Shown here: one piece after another, positions 1-8,591 of the stretch | How positions within the stretch are numbered: the first letter of the stretch is position 1 | Layout of the letters: every line of letters starts with the position of its first letter | NCBI GenBank assembly: GCA_013426755.1 | Contig: AP019861.1 | Location: 1,118,534-1,182,533 of the forward strand | DNA length: 64,000 nt | Source: Spirochaetota bacterium | GTDB lineage: Bacteria; Spirochaetota; UBA12135; COTS27 | Direction: 5' to 3' | The notes under the pieces: generated by a model | What the model was told of the DNA's origin: nothing | The model's database searches: none | The model's input: only the letters and a program-made list of their open reading frames with translations | Translations under genes and position numbers: made by a program

Positions 1-574
1 TTTTGTTTAATAATAAAGTAAATTTTGTGTATTTTTGCAATGTTTCCCGTCTAACAATAGAGTAAACCTTGTGTGTTTCTGCAATGTTGTTCGTCTAATA
101 ATAGAATATGGTATAATTGATATACGCATATTCTGGAGCACATTCTGGAACATTTCGAGTGTTCTCGATGTGATGATTGTATTTAAATCTAATTTTTTAT
201 TAAAATGTACTTAATTTTGTTGTTTTAATGAATACAATCTACTCAATAGCTTGTGCTTTTGGATAGAATACGCTATAAAACAGTCAAGAACAAACTATAA
301 AATAGTCGTAATATTAAAAATTTATAAATGATGTGTATTGATTTGACGCTAACGTGTTATGCTGATAGGAGTTAACGGTTAGGTTGTCTTATTTATAGTT
401 ATTCGTAGTTATTTGTAATTATCTGTGATTATTTGTAATTATGTCTGATCATTAGAAATGATAGGCATATGTTAAGAAAATTAAAAAAATTAAAAAATTA
501 AAGAAATGAGATTGATATTTGCCGTCACCTTGTGAGGTGATTTAGGCAGAAAAACAATTGTTATAAAAATTATA
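1..574. repeat. Intergenic leader with a 44-bp tandem duplication and a hairpin
   Basis: No gene is visible. Positions 8-51 and 52-95 are two diverged copies of one 44-bp unit, and the start of a third follows. TATAAT at 111-116 is a possible -10 box, but I see no good -35. At 521-547 a hairpin has the stem TCACCT/AGGTGA (525-530 and 535-540) with outer GCC/GGC pairs. Its right arm contains GAGGTGAT, which is close to a perfect Shine-Dalgarno sequence, yet no start codon lies at a suitable distance. The hairpin may be a leader element of the downstream murG. Confidence 0.5.
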
Positions 575-2125
575 TTGATAAAATGGAAACGTGGAGTGAA
601 GACAATTATTCTCTCAGGAGGTGGCAGCGGTGGGCATGTCACTCCCTTGTTATCAGTGCTTAAGGAAATAAAATTTAGACAGTATAAGAATAAAGTTATT
701 GAAATAGTCTATATCGGTAGAAAACATGGAATTGAGCGAAGTATTTTTGAACAGCAAGTCGATACCTATTTTGGAATTGCTGCTGGAAAATGGCGGCGCT
801 ACTTTTCGGTTAAAAATCTTTTAACGTTATTTATTATTTTTCAAGCCGTTATTCAATCATTGAAACTGCTTTATCCCTACAGAAAAAGTGCACTGCTTTT
901 TCATACGGGGGGGTATGTGGCACTGGCCCCGTCAATTGCTGCATTTATGTTAAATATTCCTGTCTATATTCATGAGCAGACAAGCCGTGCTGGACTGGCA
1001 AACCGTATTTCTGCGCTCTTTGCCCATAAGATCTTCATATCGTTTAAAAATTCACGCAAGTATTTCTCGGCTCATAAAACGTCATGGATCGGTTATCCTA
1101 TCAGCAAGTTTTTTTACAGTTCTAGTAAAACACAACGCGCTATCGAGGAAAATGGACAGTCCTACTTAGGTCGTGTTCGAACGAAAAAACCACTTCTGCT
1201 TATTACGGGGGGAGGAAATGGCTCAGCCTTTATCAATGAACTCGTTATAAGAAATCTAGACGCACTTACTAAAAAATACTTTGTCCTTCATCAAGTCGGC
1301 AGAGCCCATCTTGATAAATTCATGGCGTACAGTAGTGATTCTTATCTAGCAGTTGGGCTCGTCTCTCCAATCGAATGGGTCTATTTACTTCGTAAGGCGG
1401 CGGTTGTTATTGCACGGTCAGGGGCAGGCACAGTCTCGGAGTGCATTTATCTCAATAAGAAGGTTTTATTTATTCCACTAGAGATCGCCCAACGTAAAGA
1501 ACAATATTACAACGCACTCGAAGCCAAACAATATATCAGGTGTCTGATCGCTTCAGAAAAAGAAGTTCGTAAAAAATCACTTCCCGAGCTTATCACACAA
1601 TTACTAGATATTTATGCTAAAACCAAGTATTCCTATCAAACGCGCTCCTCAGCTAGAAAACCTGCCGCCTCAGTAACCTACGATGATTTTAGAATGAAAT
1701 TAACCACCGCAGCATCAAAAATTGTTCACATTCTGTTTGCTGATCTAGACAATGATCTGCCCGTTAAGAAACATTCTGCGCCTAACCGTGGACGTAAAAG
1801 AATACAAAAACAATCTACTTCCAATACAGCTACAGCAGCCTCTTCACGGTCTTTTAAAAAATATAGTGCAAGAGACTCGTCTAAGCCAAGGCGCCAGTAC
1901 AGTAGCCGTGATGATAGTAGACGCAATGAATCCTACCGTTTCGCTCCTGTAAGTCAAAGAACCGCAGCTCCTAAACCAGCAGAACCTACAGCACAACATC
2001 ATAACACCAGTCCAAAAGCACAGCCCGCCAAACTGACTGCTAAGCTAGATAATATTAAATACGTAGACAATCCATTTAGAAAAACACTAAAATCGCCTAA
2101 AAAGAAAGTAACAAAAACTTCTTAA
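575..2125 (+). CDS. murG: MurG-type UDP-GlcNAc:lipid I N-acetylglucosaminyltransferase with long basic C-terminal tail
   Basis: MurG adds GlcNAc to undecaprenyl-PP-MurNAc-pentapeptide (lipid I) at the inner face of the cytoplasmic membrane, giving lipid II for peptidoglycan. The N-terminal glycine loop GGGSGGHVTP is at residues 15-24, and the C-terminal donor-site segment RSGAGTVSE is followed by the usual helix. The HVTP form resembles the MurG2 subgroup of Firmicutes. The frame opens at a TTG; a GTG at 596 would give MKTIILSGGG, which fits family N-termini better. The glycosyltransferase fold ends near residue 380. The remaining about 135 residues are Ser/Arg/Lys/Ala/Pro-rich and have no counterpart in ordinary MurG of about 355 residues. 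The assignment is firm for the enzyme part; the tail function is unknown. Confidence 0.88.
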   Translation: MIKWKRGVKTIILSGGGSGGHVTPLLSVLKEIKFRQYKNKVIEIVYIGRKHGIERSIFEQQVDTYFGIAAGKWRRYFSVKNLLTLFIIFQAVIQSLKLLYPYRKSALLFHTGGYVALAPSIAAFMLNIPVYIHEQTSRAGLANRISALFAHKIFISFKNSRKYFSAHKTSWIGYPISKFFYSSSKTQRAIEENGQSYLGRVRTKKPLLLITGGGNGSAFINELVIRNLDALTKKYFVLHQVGRAHLDKFMAYSSDSYLAVGLVSPIEWVYLLRKAAVVIARSGAGTVSECIYLNKKVLFIPLEIAQRKEQYYNALEAKQYIRCLIASEKEVRKKSLPELITQLLDIYAKTKYSYQTRSSARKPAASVTYDDFRMKLTTAASKIVHILFADLDNDLPVKKHSAPNRGRKRIQKQSTSNTATAASSRSFKKYSARDSSKPRRQYSSRDDSRRNESYRFAPVSQRTAAPKPAEPTAQHHNTSPKAQPAKLTAKLDNIKYVDNPFRKTLKSPKKKVTKTS

Positions 2126-2210
2126 TAGTGGTAAAATTATTAATTATTAATCATTAACCACTCACCACTTAGTCGTTTTTATTTCAAGGTCTTTAAAGTA
2201 ATAATAGGCT

Positions 2211-2783
2211 ATGCAGATTACCAGCAGCAAGCAGACCACACTTTCTCTATCTACAGCGTCGTTAGGAGACGTTCTGGCGATCAATAATCTAATCAATAAA
2301 TTTGCAGCTAAAAATCTACTTCTCAAGCGAAGTATAGAAGACATTCGCTCGGATATTGATACTTTTATCATTGTAAGAGAAAATCCAGTCGTTAAGACGA
2401 AAACTACCACTACGATAGCACAGTCACGAACTCCCATCGTTATTAATGACTTGCATCCTGCACGTAATAAGGGAGTGATTATAGGTTGTGTTTCACTATA
2501 TCGTTACAGTAGCGTCTTAGCTGAGATCCGCTCACTGTGTGTAGAAGAGGCTTATCAAGGGCTTGGTATCGCAAGACGCCTACTAGAAGAGGCTATCGTA
2601 TTAGCACGAAGGTTAGATATTAAGCAACTACTTTCCTTTACCGTAGAAGCAGAACAATTTTTTATCAAACTAGGCTTCACTCACGTAACAAAAGAGCGAC
2701 TCCCTGGTAAAGTGATGAAAGATTGCCAGAAATGTCCATGCTACGGCAATTGTTCGGCTAAGTCATATCGGCTGAGTCTTTAA
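2211..2783 (+). CDS. GNAT acetyltransferase, probable short-form N-acetylglutamate synthase
   Basis: This is a GNAT-fold acetyltransferase of 190 residues. The acetyl-CoA loop QGLGIA is at residues 116-121, and the FIKLGF motif of the last strand is near 151-156. The C-terminal segment LPGKVMKDCQKCPCYGNC has four cysteines (172, 175, 177, 181), a signature I associate with short ArgA-type N-acetylglutamate synthases, which make the first arginine intermediate. A type-2 argC elsewhere in this window fits that role. An unusual Thr-rich segment occupies residues 60-75 between the first two strands. It lies 85 bp after murG on the same strand. The substrate is inferred and the GNAT fold is clear. 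Confidence 0.7.
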   Translation: MQITSSKQTTLSLSTASLGDVLAINNLINKFAAKNLLLKRSIEDIRSDIDTFIIVRENPVVKTKTTTTIAQSRTPIVINDLHPARNKGVIIGCVSLYRYSSVLAEIRSLCVEEAYQGLGIARRLLEEAIVLARRLDIKQLLSFTVEAEQFFIKLGFTHVTKERLPGKVMKDCQKCPCYGNCSAKSYRLSL

Positions 2784-2790
2784 TATCCTC

Positions 2791-3645
2791 TCAAAAATCA
2801 ATTTCATCGGGATGTTGCCAGACCCGGTTGCCACGTAAAGAAGTGATATTTTCAAAATCTTCTGACGTGAGAGTGAAATCAAAGAGATCGCTATTTTCTT
2901 TTAAACGTTGTAGATTGCTTGTTTTAGGAATGGTGATGATGTTTTGTTGGATCTGCCATCTGAGTGCGATTTGGGCGGGCGTCTTCTTATAGCGCGTGGC
3001 AATAGTTTTAAGGACGTCCATTTCAAAGACTTTACCGCGGATAAGAGGTGCCCATCCTGCTAAGTAAATGTTATGTTTTTCACAAAAATTTTTAAGTTCA
3101 AGTTGTGGAAATTGGGGGTGTTGTTCTACTTGATTGACGGTTGGAATAATGGCTGCGTCTGCTTCTAATAGTCCTGCTAGGTGTTTTTCAGTGAAATTAC
3201 TGACACCTAGGGCTCTAATTTTTTTTGCGTGGTAGAGTTCTTCCATGGCACGCCACGTGTCCTTTGTGTGTTCAGGTTTAGGCCAATGAATCAAATATAA
3301 GTCTACAAAATCGATATTTAAGCGGTTTAAACTTTTTTCAAAAGCAGCCAACGTTCCAGAGTAGCCTTGTTCTGTATTCCAAACCTTAGTTGTGATAAAA
3401 ATAGCTTCCCTAGGAATGCCACTTTGTGCAATACCTTTTCCAACACCTACTTCATTATTATAAATAGAGGCTGTGTCTAAATGACGGTAACCTAATTGAA
3501 GTGCTTGAGCTACGGTTTGTGCTGTTGTCTCTTCGGCTTCTAACCCGTAGGTCCCTAGTCCGACGATGGGAATTTTGACGTTGTTATTTAATGTGAGCGT
3601 TGCTGCTAGACCTTTACTGAGGTCTGCTTGCGGTTGTACTTTCAT
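2791..3645 (-). CDS. Aldo/keto reductase
   Basis: An NADPH-dependent aldo/keto reductase of 284 residues, the usual length for the 2,5-diketo-D-gluconate reductase-like group. The catalytic tetrad is visible: Asp57 and Tyr62 in LDTASIYNNE, Lys87 in TTKVWN, and His120 in YLIHWPKP. The coenzyme-binding end (IPKTSNLQRLKEN) is near residue 240. It is the last gene of the minus-strand cluster after the sugar transporter ATPase, 80 bp downstream, so it may act on an imported carbohydrate. The exact substrate cannot be read from the sequence. It converges with the GNAT gene, with only 7 bp between the stop codons. Confidence 0.85.
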   Translation of the reverse strand: MKVQPQADLSKGLAATLTLNNNVKIPIVGLGTYGLEAEETTAQTVAQALQLGYRHLDTASIYNNEVGVGKGIAQSGIPREAIFITTKVWNTEQGYSGTLAAFEKSLNRLNIDFVDLYLIHWPKPEHTKDTWRAMEELYHAKKIRALGVSNFTEKHLAGLLEADAAIIPTVNQVEQHPQFPQLELKNFCEKHNIYLAGWAPLIRGKVFEMDVLKTIATRYKKTPAQIALRWQIQQNIITIPKTSNLQRLKENSDLFDFTLTSEDFENITSLRGNRVWQHPDEIDF

Positions 3646-3725
3646 AATAAATCACGGGGTAAGTATTTTTTTATTGGGTTTAATAAGGCAATTTGCTTGT
3701 AAGATAAAGGTTATGGGATATGATT

Positions 3726-4916
3726 TTATAGGATACGGTTTTCTGTGTGCGAATTAAATAATAACGCCTGGTTAAGATCAATGTCTAATGTAATAAAATT
3801 AGTTTTGTCTGTCTGTGTAGAACTTGGGGTAGCGAGTTTGGCTTTAGAATGAGCTCTAGCTGTGATTTCATGTCCTAGTACTCTGCATACAATAAAGGTA
3901 TCCGCTCCTGAAGGAACAACTACGTCGACTTCCGCTGAGATTGTGGCAGGTACAGCGTCATTAGGAAGTTGTGTTGCGTAGCTTATGGCTTCGGGACGAA
4001 TGCCGAGCAGTACTTTTCCATCATGTTCTTTTACGATCTGTTCTAGTTTTTTATCGTGTTCGCTAAGATATGTCGGTATGGGTAGCGTTATAAAATCATC
4101 TGCAGCGTGGGAGGATTTAGCGGTATTTTTTTGTAGGGGGTAGATTTTTAGCTTCCACGTGCCGTCTTTTCTAACCAATGTAGCTGGTAAAATATTGATA
4201 ACGGGTGTGCCAATAAATTTGGCGACAAATGTATTGATGGGATGATGATAAATTTCATTGGGCGTATCAAATTGAACGATTTCTCCGTTTAGCATGACTG
4301 CGATGCGATTGGCTAGAGTGAGGGCTTCTATTTGGTCGTGCGTGACGTAAATAATGGTTGCGGCGAGTTTTTTGTGCAGCTTTTTGAGCTCAGTTCGCAT
4401 ATTGACACGAAGTTTAGCGTCTAGATTGGATAACGGTTCATCGAATAAAAATATATCAGGCTTCCTTACTAAGGCACGGGCAATGGCAACGCGTTGTCGC
4501 TGTCCGCCTGAGAGATGAGCAGGTTTCTTCTGTAAGTGGTCACGAATTTTTAACAATTCGGCTACTTGTTCGACTTTTTGATCAATGACTGCTTTCGGTG
4601 TTTTGCGGATCTCCATTCCAAAACTGATATTTTTTCTAACATTCATGTTCGGATACAGAGCATAGGATTGAAAGACCATAGCGATATTGCGATTGGCTGG
4701 GCTAATGGGATTCATCTCCTTTCCATTGATAGAAATAGTACCTGTCTCAAAAGGAATGAGACCTGTAATGCAATTAAGCAATGTCGATTTTCCACACCCT
4801 GAGGGTCCTAAGAGGACAATAAATTCTCCCTTAGCAATGGAGCAATTGATACGATTTAAGATCGTCTCTTTATTGTAAGATTTAGTTAAATTTTCAATTT
4901 GTAAGAAATCTTTCAT
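3726..4916 (-). CDS. Sugar ABC transporter ATP-binding protein (MalK/UgpC/MsmK type)
   Basis: The ATPase subunit of a carbohydrate importer, acting on the cytoplasmic face. Counting from the ATG at 4916 (396 residues): Walker A GPSGCGKST at 37-45, Q-loop Gln83, signature LSGGQ at 135-139, Walker B IFLFDE at 155-160, and the H-loop in VTHDQ near 193. The last about 160 residues form the TOBE-type regulatory region typical of CUT1 ATPases. The frame extends to a TTG at 4937, but the ATG at 4916 has a GAG eight bases upstream and gives the family N-terminus MKDFLQIENLTK. It follows the second permease by about 58 bp in the same operon. Confidence 0.92.
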   Translation of the reverse strand: MKDFLQIENLTKSYNKETILNRINCSIAKGEFIVLLGPSGCGKSTLLNCITGLIPFETGTISINGKEMNPISPANRNIAMVFQSYALYPNMNVRKNISFGMEIRKTPKAVIDQKVEQVAELLKIRDHLQKKPAHLSGGQRQRVAIARALVRKPDIFLFDEPLSNLDAKLRVNMRTELKKLHKKLAATIIYVTHDQIEALTLANRIAVMLNGEIVQFDTPNEIYHHPINTFVAKFIGTPVINILPATLVRKDGTWKLKIYPLQKNTAKSSHAADDFITLPIPTYLSEHDKKLEQIVKEHDGKVLLGIRPEAISYATQLPNDAVPATISAEVDVVVPSGADTFIVCRVLGHEITARAHSKAKLATPSSTQTDKTNFITLDIDLNQALLFNSHTENRIL

Positions 4917-4974
4917 TGGATCATCTCGGTAATTCAATATAAAATCGTGAAAATATAAAATCCTGACTATGTGA

Positions 4975-5856
4975 TTAACCTTTTACAGCACCAGCCATCA
5001 ACCCGCGCACAAAGTACCTTCCTGATAAAATATATAAGAGGAGAGTAGGGAGAGCGGCGATAATGGCTGCTGCCATGTGTACGTTATATTCTTTCACCCC
5101 TGTTGAGCTGTTGGCGAGATTATTGAGGGCTACGGTCATTGGAATGCCTTCGCCTGAGGTGAATGAGACACCGAAGATAAAGTCATTCCAGATGTTTGTG
5201 AATTGCCAAATGAAGCAGACAACAATGATGGGTACCGATGAAGGGAGCATGATTTTAAAGAAAATTTGAAAAAATCCTGCTCCTTCTATGGTGGCTGCTT
5301 GGACGAGTTCTGTTGGAAAGACTTCGTAGTAGTTTCTAAAAAATAGGGTCGTGAACCCCACTCCATAAGCTATATGGACGAGGATAAGTCCGATAGGGTT
5401 ATTGGAAATCGCTAAAATCCCTAACGTTCGTGCAGCAGGAATTAAAATAGCTTGAAATGGGATGAAACAACCAAAAAGCAATAATCCAAAGACCCAATTG
5501 TGCCCTGGAAAACGCCATTTGGTTAAAACATAGCCATTACACGCCCCTAAGAATGTAGAAATAACGACACCAGGGACCACTATTTCAATGGAATTGTAGA
5601 AATAGTCTTTAAGTCCTTTACAACGTAATCCCACACAAGATTCTTGCCAGGCGCTTATCCAGGGCATTAAAGTGAAATTTTCAGGCAGTGCTAGCATATT
5701 GGCTTTACGGATCTCTTCTAGAGTTTTAAACGAGGTTACGATCATCACGTAAAGTGGGAATAAAAAAGACAAACACGCTAATAGTAATAATCCGTAAATA
5801 ATGATGCGGATAATAGGACTGTGCATGTAAAGGACGCTATCGTTATCTTTTTTCAT
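4975..5856 (-). CDS. Sugar ABC transporter permease, MalG type
   Basis: An inner-membrane permease of 293 residues with about six hydrophobic segments, the first near residues 13-36. The conserved cytoplasmic EAA loop, which contacts the ATPase, reads EGAGFFQIFFKIMLP near residues 193-207. It is of the MalG/CUT1 second-permease type (the final segment ends RYFVRGLMAGAVKG, a typical family ending). Its start overlaps the stop of the upstream permease by 4 bp (ATGA), showing translational coupling. The substrate is inferred from the binding protein upstream. Confidence 0.9.
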   Translation of the reverse strand: MKKDNDSVLYMHSPIIRIIIYGLLLLACLSFLFPLYVMIVTSFKTLEEIRKANMLALPENFTLMPWISAWQESCVGLRCKGLKDYFYNSIEIVVPGVVISTFLGACNGYVLTKWRFPGHNWVFGLLLFGCFIPFQAILIPAARTLGILAISNNPIGLILVHIAYGVGFTTLFFRNYYEVFPTELVQAATIEGAGFFQIFFKIMLPSSVPIIVVCFIWQFTNIWNDFIFGVSFTSGEGIPMTVALNNLANSSTGVKEYNVHMAAAIIAALPTLLLYILSGRYFVRGLMAGAVKG

Positions 5857-6791
5857 TGTTTTTTTGTTCTGAATTCATTGTAAAGGTAAGGGCCTATAAC
5901 GGCGACAACTGTCATAAACATCATAATAGCACTCGCTGAGCCGATTGCCATTTTAGAGCGGGTGAATGTGTAGGAGTACATGAATGTGGCAGGGAGTTCT
6001 GTCGCATTGCCAGGACCTCCTCCTGTTAGAGCTATGACTAGATCGTAACTCTTAATAGCAAGATGCGCTAAGATTATCACAGCACTAAGCAGCGTATAAC
6101 GTAATTGTGGTAGAATAATGCGGAGGTAAATCTTATAAATAGACGCTCCTTCTAATAGGGCGGCTTTAATAATATCACTATCGATGCCACGAAGTCCTGC
6201 TAAAAACAATGTCATCACAAAACCAGTCGATTGCCAGACGCCGACTAGGATCACAGCATAAATAGCCCTGTCTGGATCAATAATCCAATTAAACGTAAAA
6301 CTTTCCCAGCCCCAATTTCTAACGACACGTTCGATGCCTAAACCAGGATTGAGCAGCCATTTCCAAGCTGTACCCGTCACAATAAATGACAATGACATTG
6401 GGTAAAGAAGGATTGGTCTAATAAAGCCCTCAAACCGAATGCGCTGATCGAGTAAAATAGCTAACAATAACCCAATCCCACAGCTAAATCCAATATACAA
6501 GACGCCAAAAATACCTAAGTTTGAAATAGCTTTATACCAATTAGGAAGCGACCATAAAATAAAATACTGTTTCCACCCAGCCCAGTTGTACTGTGGAATT
6601 AACGTTGACGTCGTGAATGATAACGTCAATGTCCACAGAATAAAGAAATAGACAAATATAATTGTCAATAAAAATGATGGAAGAATCACTAAGATAGGCG
6701 TTGGATGTTGCCGTGCTCTTAGCAGAAAGGCTTTAATATCCCTCCCAAGTAAAACGAACGGTTTAAGTGATAAAAGACGAGAATTTCGCAT
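5853..6791 (-). CDS. Sugar ABC transporter permease, MalF type
   Basis: The first permease of the carbohydrate importer, 312 residues with about six membrane segments. The EAA loop EGASIYKIYLRIILP is near residues 215-229, and the segment ALTGGGPGNATE, common in CUT1 MalF-type permeases, follows near 258-269. It overlaps the next permease by 4 bp. A 367-bp gap with a strong inverted repeat separates it from the binding-protein gene upstream, the usual arrangement where the binding protein is needed in excess over membrane subunits. Confidence 0.9.
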   Translation of the reverse strand: MRNSRLLSLKPFVLLGRDIKAFLLRARQHPTPILVILPSFLLTIIFVYFFILWTLTLSFTTSTLIPQYNWAGWKQYFILWSLPNWYKAISNLGIFGVLYIGFSCGIGLLLAILLDQRIRFEGFIRPILLYPMSLSFIVTGTAWKWLLNPGLGIERVVRNWGWESFTFNWIIDPDRAIYAVILVGVWQSTGFVMTLFLAGLRGIDSDIIKAALLEGASIYKIYLRIILPQLRYTLLSAVIILAHLAIKSYDLVIALTGGGPGNATELPATFMYSYTFTRSKMAIGSASAIMMFMTVVAVIGPYLYNEFRTKKQ

Positions 6792-7056
6792 AAAAACTTC
6801 AAACCTATCAGTTGCTCTCTTAGCAATTATTTTTTTACCCTAAAGCAGCTAGCATAGTCTGAAACTGCTATATGTAAAGTAAAGGATACATTGAAATGTG
6901 AAACATCGTTTTACATTGAAATAGTTAGGATTGTATCATTAATCGTCGCTAGTTATAGATTATAAATTATTCACTTAGGCATAAGCAGTGGCTGCGACTA
7001 CGAATAGTTGATAGATAGATTTAAAGATAGATAGGTTTAATTAAGTACGATCATCT

Positions 7057-7123
7057 GTTCTAGAATGGTTCTTATAGAATATTTTTTTGCTTATAGAATA
7101 TCTTATAAGAACCATTCTAGAGG
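7057..7123 (-). terminator. Long inverted repeat between binding-protein and permease genes
   Basis: TCTAGAATGGTTCTTATA at 7059-7076 is exactly complementary to 7104-7121, giving an 18-bp stem with a 27-base AT-rich loop; weaker pairing continues outside both arms. It starts about 37 bases after the stop of the binding-protein gene in the direction of transcription. There is no clean U-run directly after the stem, so it is more likely an mRNA-stabilising or partially terminating structure than a full terminator. Such structures commonly let binding protein be made in excess over permeases. Confidence 0.6.
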
Positions 7124-7157
7124 ACAGACGATGAAATAATACCCGTCTATATATAGG

Positions 7158-8450
7158 TTACTGGACAGCAAGGCCGACCGCATCAGTTAAGGCTTGTGCG
7201 GCTGCTTGGCTGGATTGGTCGCTATTGAAAAACTGTGTGATGACGTCGTACATAGCGTTTTTGACTGCGGCAGGTGAAGCGTGTCCGTGTGCAAAGCTAC
7301 CGACCATGGTATTGTTATTATTGGCGGCGGTCAACTGAGCCATTGCTTTTTTTCCACAATCATCGAAATCATCATCAGGAACGTCGACACGTGCTGGCAC
7401 GGAGCCTTTGACGACATTAAAGGCGGATTGAAACACAGGGTCCATAATAGATACAGCCATGAGGTTCTGTGCATTACGACGATTGGCTTCTATTTCAAAC
7501 ATAACGAATTGGTCGGAATTGAATATGACCGCTTCTTGGGTGCCTGGGAATCGGAAACAAAGGAAGTCTTCGTCAGGTACTTGATTGGCTTTGATAAACT
7601 CACCTTTAGCCCAGTCGCCCATGATCTGCATACCCGCTTTGCCTTCGATAACCATTGCAGTGGCTAGATTCCAGTCTCGACCGGGAAAGTTCGGATCGAC
7701 TAGATCGCGAATATCACGTAAGCGATTGAAGACAGTCTGCATTTCTTTAGAATTGATAGCGGCTGGATCGAGGTCAATCATTGCGCGTGTATAAAAATCA
7801 ATTCCTCCGACAGAATACACGAGGCTATCAAAAACAGTAGCTTCCTGCCAGGCTTGCCCGCCGTGGGCGATTGGAATGTATCCAGCTTTTTTGATTTTTT
7901 TAGCAGCGGCTATAAATTCGTCCCATGTCTGTGGCGGACTTAAGCCTAATTCATCAAAAATAGCCTTGTTACCCCAGACCCAATTCACAGAATGGACGTT
8001 GACGGGAGCCGAGATCCACTTGCCATCATATTTGGCAAATTTCTGCAGTGCTAATGGAATGACGGTATCCCAATTGTTTTCATTAGCAACGGTATTGAGA
8101 TCGGCTAGGACACCTTCTTGTGCCCATTCTACGATATCAAAGCCGAGCATTTGAACTGCTGTTGGCGAGTCGCCGGCAGCAACGCGTGCACGGAGAGCTG
8201 TCATGGCTTGTTCGCCACCGCCTCCTGCAACAGCGATGTCTTCCCAAGCAACGCCTTTGCCTTCTAGGTCTTCTTTTAAGACATTGAGGGCAGCAGCTTC
8301 ACCACCGGATGTCCACCAGTGGAGAACACCGACTTGGTTAACATCTTTTTGCTTAGAACAAGCGCCTAGCAGTGTTAAAATTAATAAACTTATACTTATA
8401 AGAACACTTAAGGTCATAAGTAATGATTTTTGTGACAATGTTTTTTTCAT
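7158..8450 (-). CDS. Sugar-binding lipoprotein of ABC importer (glucose/mannose GtsA-like)
   Basis: Extracytoplasmic solute-binding protein of the CUT1 family, about 430 residues from the ATG at 8450. That start has an AGGA ten bases upstream; the frame itself opens at a TTG at 8474. The signal peptide MKKTLSQKS plus hydrophobic core ends in the lipobox LLGAC. The mature N-terminus [16 protein letters not shown] resembles glucose/mannose binding proteins such as GtsA of Pseudomonas, so glucose or a similar monosaccharide is the best guess. It sits between the DUF1479 gene and the permeases on the same strand. Family certain, ligand inferred. Confidence 0.88.
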   Translation of the reverse strand: MKKTLSQKSLLMTLSVLISISLLILTLLGACSKQKDVNQVGVLHWWTSGGEAAALNVLKEDLEGKGVAWEDIAVAGGGGEQAMTALRARVAAGDSPTAVQMLGFDIVEWAQEGVLADLNTVANENNWDTVIPLALQKFAKYDGKWISAPVNVHSVNWVWGNKAIFDELGLSPPQTWDEFIAAAKKIKKAGYIPIAHGGQAWQEATVFDSLVYSVGGIDFYTRAMIDLDPAAINSKEMQTVFNRLRDIRDLVDPNFPGRDWNLATAMVIEGKAGMQIMGDWAKGEFIKANQVPDEDFLCFRFPGTQEAVIFNSDQFVMFEIEANRRNAQNLMAVSIMDPVFQSAFNVVKGSVPARVDVPDDDFDDCGKKAMAQLTAANNNNTMVGSFAHGHASPAAVKNAMYDVITQFFNSDQSSQAAAQALTDAVGLAVQ

Positions 8451-8591
8451 AGAGTATTTGTCCTGTATGATCAAATATTATAAAATATGAGTAATGATTA
8501 AATTTAAAAGGTTTGTACGGTTAAAATAGACTTAAATTATGATTTTATTAGGTTAGGACGCCTAGTAGCTGTTAGTTGTGGTGGTGAATGG

